Assembly: GCA_014529385.2 (NCBI GenBank)
Contig: CM043947.1
Coordinates: 130,414,391 to 130,474,390, forward strand
DNA length: 60,000 nucleotides
Direction of reading: 5' to 3'
Origin: Adiantum capillus-veneris
Taxonomy: Eukaryota; Streptophyta; Polypodiopsida; Polypodiales; Pteridaceae
Shown one piece after another: positions 36,724 to 47,699 of this stretch. The translations under genes and the position numbers were made by a program. The notes beneath the pieces were generated by a model. It saw only the letters and a program-made list of their open reading frames with translations. It made no database searches and was not told the DNA's origin. Positions within the stretch are counted from its first letter, which is position 1; the number at the start of each line of letters is the position of its first letter.

Positions 36724-37943
36724 TTATGGGAAGTGTTCTCCCTTTTTGCAACGTTGTATGCAATAAGCTTCAACCGGTTTGAGGTTCTTGTCAGGCTCTG
36801 GGCATTCATTTTTCCAATGATCATCTGCACCACACTTGTGATAGTTTTTCTTTCTTGGCTTAATCGTGGGTCTTACCATAGGAGGTTTAACACCTTGATT
36901 AGCTACATAATACATTGGTGTGAGCTCTTGTGGAGTATAAGTCACATGTTCTTCCATTGGTGGTGGATGTAAATTATACCAATCTCCTTCTACCATTACT
37001 GTAGATGGACTAGGCTCAACATAGGGTGTAACAGGCAGTAGTGCTTGTTCATCTATGACTCCTTCTGAATGCATATACTATACAGGCACTACATTATGTC
37101 CTAGATACGGAGGTTGTTGACCCAACACGGGTTGAGGTCATTCCATACCCATCGGTGGTCTTTGAGCTGGTGCCATGTTAGGCTGATATTTGTACATGGG
37201 TTGTCCTTGTGGCCTCATGGGCACGTACTGTACATTCCCATCATACTTTGGTTGGTAGTAGCACTCATTGGTCTCATGGTTGGTCCATTTTCCCTCGATT
37301 GCACACCATTTTTGTGGTATAATTGGTTGTCCCTATTGAGGTATCCCTTGTCCTGGTCCTCTCATAGGTGCTTTTTGCATGTTACCTCCATTTGATATAA
37401 CAATCTAGCATAGGTGTAATATCCTCATTCATTTTAGATTGTGCAATTTTTACAACAGACACAATAGGCTTCCTTGGTCTTCTTTGCCTTATTTTCTCGT
37501 CCATGGTTACTCTGTGATGTGACTCCTTCTTTCTCCTTACCTTTTCCATGGCCACGCTTAATTCCATTTGATTCCATGTCAACGTCATTTGAATTTGTCA
37601 CCTCTACCACATGCACATTTGGATCTGGCTAGGGTGGAACTCCTGCCAGTCCTTGTGGAGGTGGTCTTGCTCCATTTGTTCTTTGTAGAAGCATTGGTTG
37701 TTGACTAGTTCCTTGACCTGCATTCATCACTGGGTAATTCAACTTAGGTCTTCCTGGCTTCCCATGGGGCCAAGGACAATTATACATCCTGGGTTGTGGC
37801 TCTTGCTTCTTAGATATCTTTGTTTGTCCCTTGGGACCTACAACTTGTGCAAGGTGAACTGATAAGTTTCTCAAGGACTCATTTAGCTTCTCAATCACCT
37901 TAGCTATTACATCAGGAATCTCTCTAGAGGTTGATGCTTGCAA
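36724..37943 (-). pseudogene. Gypsy C nucleocapsid-like region
   Basis: The frame 37074-36724 carries YHKCGADDHWKNECPEPDK, a CCHC knuckle in which the first Cys is Tyr. The frame 37943-37629 is Gln/Pro-rich with CPWPHGKPGRPK. Intermediate sequence contains stops. The knuckle would bind the genomic RNA. Confidence 0.6.
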
Positions 37944-38064
37944 TTTTCCCTTTGCCCTAGGACCCCCTATTGGAACCTCTCCCCATAGGCACTTGAATTT
38001 TCTATACTTCTCAGTAGCCCTAGTTTCATCTGCATCAAGGTAGTAGGTGCACCTGCCTCAACAT

Positions 38065-38313
38065 TTATCTTGAGTGTGGAAAGAGATCGATTATGAACCT
38101 CTCCTTGTTTAGGCATTCTACACCACCACCGGGGTTAGAAACATTTATCACCCATACAATCCAAAGACATAGAAACTCCTGTTTGTACATATAGTAGTCA
38201 TCCAAGTCTTTTTTCTTGTGAGAAATGATGTCTTGCCATAGCTTTTGAGTGTTTTGGGGGTCAAAAGTATCGGTTGAAATGATCAACGAATTCCTTATAG
38301 TTTTTCTTATCTT

Positions 38314-38402
<89 letters not shown>

Positions 38403-38491
38403 AACCAAGTGCTAGCATCTTTCTTAAGGACCACTTCAAACATTTCTAAGTATTCATCATCTCCTATCACTCTCTTCATGCGGCAAGCCAT
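38065..38491 (-). pseudogene. Gypsy C Gag with an in-frame (Leu-Ser)n expansion
   Basis: The frame starts GDDEYLEMFEVVLKKDASTWFDS, then runs through about 83 bp of (GA)n on the plus strand (38317-38399) as an alternating Leu-Ser tract, and resumes with QEDKKNYKEFVDHFNRYF in the same frame. This is the Gag domain of gypsy elements (W-F and F...F..YF pattern). A frameshift at about 38260 follows, after which DPQNTQKLWQDIISHKKK continues in another frame. Confidence 0.75.
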
Positions 38492-39191
38492 TTTGAAATT
38501 TGGCTAGAGATAACTCGGCATCCTTGCTAGACTCTCCAAAAAAGAGAGGATATCCTGACATTTGGCATTGGGCCTCCATTCAAGCAGTTTCAAAGTGACA
38601 AATTGTTTATTTTTTCTTTCTTAAAAATATTTACACTATAATGTTTTTCTAAATTGCAATCAATTTCACAACAAAATAAAAATATGCACATCTAATGATC
38701 TATGATAGTCAAAAAGAGGTAGGATGATAGGGTTTGGTGACACAAGAATTTCTCTTACTCTTTGAGCACCAAACATGAACATCATACGCTGCTGAAATGG
38801 ATCTTTCTAGTAATTGCAACATTTTTCTAATATGTGGAGTGAAATGGAAGGGAAAAACCTATATTCTTGGGCCATTATCCATGGTCTATGCATGACCTAA
38901 TGCTTAAAAAGAATAAAAATATAGACGTCCAAACTAAGGCATACCTTATGAGAGGCAAAATGAAAGGATTTACTGAAGCATTTATCTGGGCTAACCTAAG
39001 ATGGCCCAAATTTTTACAAATTTCTCGCTGAAATTGTAATTTAGTGCTAACAATGATATGCACATTTTGCCTTGCAATGGGAACAAATGGGTCATACAAG
39101 TTTTTGTGATTCATGCAACCTACTTGATTATTCTAATTAAAAGCTAAGCATTCATGCAATATGCAACAACAACAGACACCAAGCCCTCCTC

Positions 39192-39208
39192 AGTGGGGAC
39201 ACCAAAAT
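39192..39208 (-). promoter_or_regulatory. Probable gypsy C primer-binding site
   Basis: The minus strand reads TTTTGGTGTCCCCACTGAGG directly after the presumed LTR end. The position relative to Gag and to the LTR promoter fits a primer site; the tRNA is not identified. Confidence 0.5.
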
Positions 39209-40000
39209 TGATGTGGTCTGGGAGGGGCAACAAGAGAAGAAACCTTTAAAAACTCCTCAATTCTCCCATGCTGCTCAGTTGAGGCTGGGTGACTACAAGC
39301 ACATAAGAAAACAACAAACCCACAACCAAACCCAACGAAAGAAAGAGGCACCACCTAGTTATGGATGGAAACTAGGATGCAAATAGTTGTAGTCAAACAT
39401 GCAAAGAGAGGAATCAAAATTTCCACACAAATACACACCAAACACAGCCTTTCACAACCATATGGATTTAGAAGAGAGTAGAAATCAACTTGAACAACTA
39501 GATCCTAGTCTAAAAGATTAGATGATTCCAGGCTTAGACAAATTAAAGAAGCAACACAAGTCTTGATTGTATTGCCATTTTACCATTGTCTTAGGGTTAT
39601 GGGAGCCTTCTCAACATATCACCCTCTTACAATTAGTCCTAGGAAAACAATTCAACAAGCCATTTAGAACCACACACACAAAGCATGAAAGGAAACAAAT
39701 AATCTTGAGGACAAGTTCACCTTATAGAAGCCATTGAGCTAACTTGTCGAGTTGATTTTGGAGAGAAGAGAAGTAGCCGTTGTACACAATTGCACCCCAA
39801 ACCATTAATCTCATTTATGAGCAAGTGGAAGCTACAATGATGGAGAGTAGGACATCACTCAATTCCTCTCAATAGCCTCAAAGTATCTCTATGCACATCT
39901 GAGTATAAAGAGAAGGGCTCTATTTATAGGTTTTTGAAAGCCTCGATTAGCATTAATCCTAATCAATTTTATTGAGAGAATCACGGTGATAGACTGCTTC
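39209..40000 (-). repeat. Gypsy C 5' LTR (left border read, right border approximate)
   Basis: On the plus strand the LTR begins TGATGTGGTCTGG. The right end cannot be fixed because no second copy exists; 40.0 kb is an estimate. It includes a promoter on the minus strand. Confidence 0.5.
39921..39930 (-). promoter_or_regulatory. TATA box of gypsy C LTR
   Basis: The minus strand reads CCTATAAATAGAGCCC, a strong plant TATA box about 0.7 kb upstream of the primer site. It supports the assignment of this region as a minus-strand 5' LTR. Confidence 0.6.
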
Positions 40001-40099
40001 TGGCGTGTACAGAGTAGCATTTATATGCATGGTCATATGTACAAAAAATGTAAATACATGAATTTGGGAGCTTTGCAAAGTGGTTTCAAGTTCAAAAAA

Positions 40100-41219
40100 A
40101 GATGCAACGTGTACACATTGTGAATAGGTAGGTTCGCGTGCTAGCAGTCGGACACATGTACATGCCCGGATAGGGTATCGGGGCCTTGGATATGGTTCTA
40201 GGTGGCTTATTTTTGCTCTAGAGAATGTTTTTGAGCTTTCTAAAATGTAAATAAATCAAATGACAAGTATGGGTACTCTCATCCCGCTTGAGAAGTTTGG
40301 GGCATGCAGTAACTGTCTATTTACGGTGCCTGATCTACGGTGATGCGTGCACCGCCCTAGACGTGGTCAAAAATAGAATGTGGGGATGTGGAAAAGTGAC
40401 TTGGGTATCAAGGATCAAGTGTAAAAAATCTCGTGAATTCTGGAGTCCGTTTGGGGTCTTTCCCATGAAAAATGCCCGCCAGTGGTCAAAAAATGGCCAA
40501 AACTGAGTCGAAAAAGGTCAAAAAAGGACAAAAAATGGTGTGAAAAGGCTTCAATTTGCCACATCAATGACGGTGCCGTGAGTGCTCCAGATGGAGGATT
40601 ATTTTTGAAGCCAAGTCTTGGCACTTTCACCTCTCTGTTTAGGGAAGGAAGCAGGGTTCCTACAAGTGGTCTAGTGCAGTCCCGTTGCGTTCGCGTCGTG
40701 TTTTCGAGTGTGTGGAGGAGTGATTGAGAGATTTATCTCTTAAATTTTTCACTTGGGAGAGTCCATGGAAGTTCTAAGGTTTCCATGGATGTGTGTGTGC
40801 AAGGAATTGAGGGAAGAAGGTGCGGCTTTCTGCAAGACTATGTGACCCTGTATCGGTACCATTAGGGTTGGCGCTACTCCAAAGAGTCCAACAGAGTGGA
40901 CTTTGGTGGAGCTTTTGCAATGGTTTGAGAGAGGCCTTTTGTGGCTGGAATTTTTGAGTTTTTGATGGCTTTCATTGTATATTTTGGTCACCATCAAGTG
41001 TAATTTCAAGTGTTGATCAACTTGACTCACCTTGTAGTGTCTACGGACATGCAAGGGCTTGTAGGTCGAGGCGTTTGGAGTCTGAATTGAGGTTGTGGGT
41101 AGTATTTTTATTGAGCTCTTGAGTGGTGGTGGGTGTGGATTGGAATTCAAGTAAATTTCGTGTGTGATGTTGATTTGTCTGGGTGTGTGAGTGTGCGCAT
41201 GACGTCTTTTGTTCCATCA
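40100..41219 (+). repeat. Gypsy D 5' LTR (left border approximate)
   Basis: The right end is set by the primer-site-like sequence at 41225 and by Gag downstream. The left end is not defined. The region is non-coding. Confidence 0.45.
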
Positions 41220-41224
41220 TCCTT

Positions 41225-41244
41225 TGGCGGTCCCGCTGGGGAGC
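41225..41244 (+). promoter_or_regulatory. Gypsy D primer-binding site
   Basis: TGGCGGTCCCGCTGGGGAGC lies 6 bases after the presumed LTR end and resembles the TGGCGCC-GTTGCCGGGGA pattern common after plant gypsy LTRs. Confidence 0.55.
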
Positions 41245-41387
41245 GGAAATTTGCCATTTGTGCACCCAAGTGAAGCGGTTTTGCTGTGAAGTTTGAGCTT
41301 CATTGAAGAAAAGTGGTGGTTTGGTTGAGGTGTAAGACTTCAACTTTTGTGGAGTTACTCACTCAAGGGAGAAGCGACTCTAAAGAG

Positions 41388-42209
41388 ATGGCTTATAGTT
41401 GGCCAGTGTTCACAGGGAAGGAGGATGTGAAGGACTCGATTGCGAACTTTCACTGGCATACGCTTGGTATGCACATTGTGAATGACGAAGACAAGATTCA
41501 TGTATTTCCTCTTGCGCTCAAAGGAGAAGCTTGGGAGTGGTTTGAAGGTTTAGAGGAAGACAAAAAGCAAACATGGGAGCAGGTGAAGTTGGCAATTTTT
41601 GACAGGTTTGGGAAGAAACTAACCGCAACAGAAGCGATGGAAAAATTGAGAGGTTTGCAGCAAGATGTTCATGCTAAGTTTAAAGAGTTTTTGCAACACT
41701 TTAAAGGACTTTGGATTCAACTAGAGGTGGCATCCCAAGTAAGTCCAGGGGATTTCTTTAAAGTGCGTCAGTTTATGGATTGTCTCTATCCAAGTGTAAG
41801 GGAGAAGGTCGATCCAGATGAGCTTGCTACATTTGAAAGAGCTGTGGAAATTGTCGAGGCCAAGAGCAAGAAGATCAAGAGAAGATGGGGGCAAGGCATG
41901 ACACATGTTGAGCCAGTTGTGGTGCAACCAATGGTCCTTGTGGCAACGGATGATAGAATGGAGCGAGTGGTTCAAGGTCCAGATCCCGTTACGGCCTGGG
42001 TTTTGCATGGTCTTGCTGGTCATTTTCAAGAATTAAGAATTAATATAATGAATAGGAACCAAAGAGAAGAGTGGCCAGCTGGGAGAGGTAGGGGACGAAG
42101 GCTACAAGGTAGATGCTACAAGTGTGATGAAGAGGGTCACTTCGCCCCTGATTGTTTTGAACCACCAAGAGAGAGAGGAGGGATATACCCCTTATATGGA
42201 CGTGGTTGA
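41388..42209 (+). CDS. Gypsy D Gag
   Basis: An uninterrupted frame; the first ATG that fits is 41388, before AYSWPVFTGKEDVKDSIANF. The retrotransposon Gag domain follows with ALKGEAWEWFEGL, TWEQVKLAIFDRFG and LYPSVREKVDPDELATFERAVE. Near the end is a CCHC knuckle CYKCDEEGHFAPDC (about 42114-42155) preceded by a Gly/Arg-rich stretch. Gag builds the virus-like particle and binds RNA. It ends at 42209 in this frame, and the next part of the polyprotein is broken. Confidence 0.8.
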   Translation: MAYSWPVFTGKEDVKDSIANFHWHTLGMHIVNDEDKIHVFPLALKGEAWEWFEGLEEDKKQTWEQVKLAIFDRFGKKLTATEAMEKLRGLQQDVHAKFKEFLQHFKGLWIQLEVASQVSPGDFFKVRQFMDCLYPSVREKVDPDELATFERAVEIVEAKSKKIKRRWGQGMTHVEPVVVQPMVLVATDDRMERVVQGPDPVTAWVLHGLAGHFQELRINIMNRNQREEWPAGRGRGRRLQGRCYKCDEEGHFAPDCFEPPRERGGIYPLYGRG

Positions 42210-42889
42210 GGGAGAATAGAAGAAAATCATCAAGAGTGGGCACTAGAAGCACCATTGCTGCAACAACAACCACAAACCGTTGCCTGGAAATGGAGAAAGT
42301 AGAGCTATTAACATCATTACCCTTGAGCATCAAGGTATGGATGTTTTGGCCAATAAGAGAGCTAGGCATGATAGGGAGAAAGAGACAGAAGAAGAGAAGG
42401 AAACAAGAGCAAGGAAAGGAAAGGCTAAGGTAAAAGACAAACCAAAAAGTAGCAAGAGGCGGCGAAGAAGGAAAATTGGTCCAAAGGACTACCTCCTTGT
42501 CCAAGGTGTTGAAAACTATGATATTGTCGACGACATACAAAATTAAAAGACAAATATATCTTTTGTGTAGTTGGTGGCTTTGAACGCTAAATTGAGGAGG
42601 CAGTGGACCAGGTGTGTGAGTACGCGGCTTCCTTCCAAGAAGGAAAAGCATCAAAGCATGGTGTAATCCTTGAGGGTTGGTCACCCAGTGGATATGGTGC
42701 CAATAGTTGAAGCTATGTTGGGAAAGAAGATGGAAGTGCAAGCATATGTGGATGGTTGTGCCCAGGTGTGTGTCATGACCTAGGCTATCATGAAGGAAGC
42801 AGGCATTAAGATGTGAGTGAATGCTTCGATCCGTATGAGGATGGCCAACCACAAAAAGGCACTTTCCAAGCTATTATCCCTAGTAGCAT
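42210..42889 (+). pseudogene. Gypsy D protease region, broken and truncated
   Basis: The frame shifts after Gag to a basic Lys/Arg-rich stretch (to 42546) and then, with stops, to a protease-like phrase VDGCAQVCVMT where a D-S/T-G is expected. The sequence stops abruptly at about 42,889, where the satellite-like repeat starts. Confidence 0.5.
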
Positions 42890-45750
42890 GAGTGGTTTGG
42901 TCTCAAGATTCACCACTTTTCCACTCTATGTCATTATATAAAGAAGATCTAGGTGTTAAGGTCGACCACTTGTCCAACCTATAAGGGTATATCTTAAAGG
43001 GTATTCTTTCTCACCACTTGAAATGTCCATGATATGTTTTACATAGGGGTTTGGTTCCAAGGTCCACCACTTATCCAAGCTAACTTTATTCTTCTCATAG
43101 AGAGAAGCAAAAGGTCCACCACTTGTCCAAGCTAGGCTCCATTGAAACATGGAGAGAAGGATGCTCCACCATTTGTCGAAGCTAACTCTATTGAAACATG
43201 GAAGGTTTACATTCAAGGTCCACCAGTTGTCCAACCTATTAACGCTAGTAGCATGAGGGGTTTGGTCTCAAGATTCACCACTTTTTCACTCTGTGTCATT
43301 ATATTAAGAATATTTGGGTATTAAGGTCCACCACTTGTCCAACCTATAAGACTATATCTTAATGGTTATTCTTTCTGACCACTTGGAGTGACCATGAAAG
43401 GTTTTACATGGGGGTTTGGTTCCAAGGTCCACCACTTGTCCAAGCTAACTCTATTGAAACATAGAGAGAAGCAAAGGTCCACCACTTGTCTAAGCTAGGG
43501 TCTATTGAAACATGGAGAGAAGGATGCTCCACCATTTGTCCAAGATAGACTCCATTGAAACATGAAGAGAAGCAAGCTGCACCATATCTCCAAGATGCTA
43601 GCCTCCATCGAAATACCTTAAACCCACGTTATTTTGTACATGGGGAGTTTACATTCAAGATCAACAATTTGTCCAACCTATTATCGCTAGTAGCATGAGT
43701 GGTTTGCTCTCAAGATTCACCACTTTTCCACTCTCTGTCATTATATTAAGAATATTTGGGTGTTAAGGTCCACCACTTGTCCAACCTATAAGACTATATC
43801 TTAATGGTTATTCTTTCTCACCCCTTGAAAGACTATATCTTAATGGTTATCCCTACATATTATTGCTAGTAGCCTGAGTGGTTTGGTCTCAAGATTCACC
43901 ACTTTTATTAAGAATATGTGGGTGTTAAGGTCCACCACTTGTCCAACCTATAAGGCTACATCTTAAAGGTTATTCTTTCTTACTACTTGGAGTGACCATG
44001 ATAGGTTTTACATGGGGGTTTGGTTCCAAGGTCCACCACTTGTCCAAGCTAACTCTATTGAAACATAGAGAGAAGCAAAGGTCCACCCCTTGTCTAAGCT
44101 AGGGTCCATTGAAACATGGAGAGAAGGATGCTCCACCATTTGTCCAAGGTAGGCTCCATTGAAACATGAGGAGAAGCAAGGTGCACCATGTCTCCAACAT
44201 GCTAGGCTCCATCGAAAAACATTAAACCCACAATATGTCGTAGATGAGGGGTTTACATTCAAGGTCCAACACTTTTCCAAGCTATTATTGGTAGTAGCCT
44301 GAGTGGTTTGGTCTCAAGATTCACCACTTTTCCACTCTATGTCATTATATTAAGAATATGCGCGTGTTAAGGTCCACCACTTGTCCAAGCTAACTCTATT
44401 GAAACATAGAGAGAAACAAAGGTCCACCACTTGTCCAAGCTAACTCTATTGAAACATAGAGAGAAACAAAGGTCCACCACTTGTCCAAGCTAGGGTCCAT
44501 TGAAACATGGAGAGAAGGATGCTCCACCATTTGTCCAAGATAGGCTCCATTGAAACATGATGAGAAGCAAGCTGCACCATGTCTCCAAGATGCTAGGCTC
44601 CATCGAAATACATTAAACCCACGATATTTCGTAGATGAGGGGTTTACATTCAAGGTACACCACTTGTCCAAGCTATTATTGCTAGTAGCCTGAGTGGTTT
44701 GGTCTCAAGATTCACCACTTTTATTAAGATTATGTGGGTGTTAAGGTCCACCACTTGTCCAACCTATAAGGCTACATCTTAAAGGTTATTCTTTCTTACT
44801 ACTTGGAGTGACCATGATAGGTTTTACATGGGGGTTTGGTTCCAAGGTCCACCACTTGTCCAAGCTAACTCTATTGAAACATAGAGAGAAGCAAAGGTCC
44901 ACCCCTTGTCTAAGCTAGGGTCCATTGAAACATGGAGAGAAGGATGCTCCACCATTTGTCCAAGGTAGGCTCCATTGAAACATGAGGAGAAGCAAGGTGC
45001 ACCATGTCTCCAAGATGCTAGGCTCCATCGAAAAACATTAAACCCACGATATGTCGTAGATGAGGGGTTTACATTCAAGGTCCAACACTTGTCCAAGCTA
45101 TTATTGGTAGTAGCCTGAGTGGTTTGGTCTCAAGATTCACCACTTTTCCACTCTATGTCATTATATTAAGAATATACGCGTATTAAGGTCCACCACTTGT
45201 CCAACCTATAAGGCTACATCTAAAAGGTTATTCTTTCTTACTACTTGGAGTGACCATGATAGGTTTTACATGGGGGTTTGGTTCCAAGGTCCACCACTTG
45301 TCCAAGCTAACTCTATTGAAACATAGAGAGAAGCAAAGGTCCACCCCTTGTCTAAGCTAGGGTCCATTGAAACATGGAGAGAAGGATGCTGCACCATTTG
45401 TCCAAGGTAGGCATTATTGAAACATGAGGAGAAGCAAGGTGCGCCATGTCTCCAAGATGCTAGGCTCCATCGAAAAACATTAAACCCACGATATGTCGTA
45501 GATGAGGGGTTTACATTCAAGGTCCAACACTTGTCCAAGCTATTATTGGTAGTAGCCTGAGTGGTTTGGTCTCAAGATTCACCACTTTTCCACTCTATGT
45601 CATTATATTAAGAATATGCGTGTGTTAAGGTCCACCACTTGTCCAACCTATAAGGCTACATCTTAAAGGTTATTCTTTATTACCACTTGGAGTGACCATG
45701 ATAGGTTTTACATGGGGGTTTGGTTCCAAGGTCCACCACATGTCCAAGCA
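42890..45750. repeat. Satellite-like tandem array with higher-order units of about 440 bp
   Basis: The basic unit is about 50 bp and holds GGTCCACCACTTGTCCAAGC followed by CATTGAAACATGGAGAGAAG-like sequence. Units are combined into a higher-order repeat whose marker, GTTTTACATGGGGGTTTGGT, occurs at about 43036 (variant), 43401, 44005, 44821, 45262 and 45704. The last two steps are 441 and 442 bp. Minus-strand frames of about 90 codons (45538-45266, 45096-44824, 44671-44396, 44280-44008) are near-identical copies of each other. A genuine protein is unlikely. Confidence 0.9.
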
Positions 45751-45759
45751 AGACATGGG

Positions 45760-47677
45760 GAAAGGGAAACAATCCACTCTATCACAAATGGAGACTCCCC
45801 CAGTGAGTCCCATCGATTCCCCATACGTTGTTTCGCCAGGGGTCTCAATGCAATGTGAGCCCACAAGTGATAGCTTTACTTTTCCAAGTCTAGCTCATCT
45901 TTCCCTGGATGACACCACGGATACCATGCCTACCCCAATGATGGGCATGCCAAGAAACACACCATGGACCTCATTTGTTAGTAAAGCACCACTACATGGT
46001 AGCTCAATGCCTGCAACAGTACCTACAAGTGTGTACCAATCGTATGCACCTATCATGTCATTCATTCTTTTGAGCATATCTTCTATGGTTGATAGTGGTG
46101 CTGCAGCAGCCGTTCCCACTTGTACTGGTTTGATGGATGCTGTTTTCTCACTTTGGTTATCCTTAAGGACATCTTCTTCATTGAAAATATCACAATCGTC
46201 TCCCAAGTCAATAGCATCTGACACACACTCTTCTAGGGTTGTATGCTTCTTGCTATACAGTATAGCGTGAAGTTCTTTGTTTAGAAGTCCCTTTAGAAAC
46301 AATGACACTAGTCGTTCTTCTGCAGGTATCTCTAGCCCTAGGCATCTAGCAATGTATTGTTTCATTCGAGTTTCACAACCCCTAACAGACTCACAACATT
46401 TCTGTTTAAAGCTGTATATTTGAGCTACCGTATTGTGTTTGATCCCCATTTTGGAAAAAGCAACTACAAATCCTTGAGCTAATGTGTTCAAGTCCATGAT
46501 TGACCTTGGTGGAATTTTTTGGAACCATGTCAATGCTTTTCCTTTTAATGTCATTCCAAATCCCTTGAATTGAGTATGGAAATCGAATATGCGTTCTGCT
46601 CTTAGCACTTGCTTAAATCTTGCTAATGGTCGTATGGATCCCCTGGTCCACTGTATTTTTTGACCCATTTTTGAAAATTAGCTGGTTTGACACGTCTATT
46701 TGGTTCAACTCCCGGTCTCCTAGCAGTTGGTCTCGTTCCGAGTCCTTCAAACCAGTCTATTGGAAATAATGACTCATGTAGCCCTGGACTGGCCTTAGTG
46801 TCACTCAGTTTTCTTTGTGATGAGGTGGTTTCTAGTTTCTTAACATTAAACTCAAAATATCTCTCACGGTGTTCATCTCTTGAAATAGTTTCTGGTCCTT
46901 GGCCCAATATCCAATCCCTTATGGAATACCCTTGGTATTTGGTTTGTTCTACCTTCTCAGGAGTCATTATAACGAAGTTGTTGTTATAACAATCCCTAAA
47001 CAGGTAGATTGGTAGGTTTGCTGATCCCTTATCCTTGATATTGAAGATATAGACGATCTTCATGGCCGTCAGTTGTCTTAATTTGACATGCAAGGTATAC
47101 AGAAGATCTTTGACGTTTCTATCCTCCCAACAATAGACTCCGATCCTAGGATTATCCGTACTAAGCCGTTTCAAAGGCTTCAAATCAACTTGATCATATC
47201 CCTCGAATTCTAAAGTTGGTGGTCCTTCCTTTGTAGCCATATCTAGAATTATGGTGTTTATTTCTAACCCCCATTTGTCTATCACGTCAGGGTCTTCGAC
47301 TTGTAAATATTGAGTTCCTTTCGATCCATGTACATTTTTCCTTGTTTTTTTGCCTTGATCTCCTCTTCGAACTCAATACCATGGTCATCAATGCGAATAG
47401 CATACTCTTCGTTAGGATCCAGGTAAACCTGAGCTCCATGGCGATTAGTCTTATAAAATGAGAGTATATGCTTATAGTGCATTGTCGTTCCGGTTTTCGA
47501 GTGAGTCGAATAGGAAGACATTTTGGATGTCGAATCAAAAAAAGTGTCTGAGACTTCTTCAGGGATAGTGTGCAAGGAATTGGCTTGATTCATGATTCCT
47601 TCTTTGGTGGATACTCTACTAGAGGTTTCTCCAAGTATGCCCTGATTTCCTAGTACCCGACTAGATCTAAGGTTCAT
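45760..47677 (-). pseudogene. Element E Gag-like polyprotein
   Basis: Three overlapping minus-strand frames, 47677-47282, 47285-46623 and 46668-45895, form a broken protein. The last contains a retrotransposon Gag domain: FKGFGMTLKGKALTWFQKIP, TLAQGFVVAFSKMG, IYSFKQKCCESVRGCETRMKQYI, and LFLKGLLNKELHAIL. The first two parts are unrecognised. No pol follows: the sequence is cut at about 45,755 by the satellite array. Confidence 0.7.
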
Positions 47678-47699
47678 AAAGACTTGTGAAGCCTTGGAT

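Larger units (their letters stand above)
30878..40000 (-). mobile_element. Gypsy C, Ty3/gypsy retrotransposon (3' LTR not found)
   Basis: Minus-strand order from right to left: LTR with TATA box, primer site near 39.19-39.21 kb, Gag, zinc-knuckle regions, long linker, protease, reverse transcriptase, RNase H, integrase. RT before integrase defines Ty3/gypsy. Several stops and frameshifts show that it is dead. The left end passes straight into a retropepsin-like frame with no recognisable LTR. Confidence 0.8.

Noticed and set aside
42956-45538. Series of near-identical 90-codon minus-strand frames as a gene family
   Set aside because: They are copies of one satellite unit; lengths vary with the unit, there is no start context or domain, and recent duplication explains their similarity.
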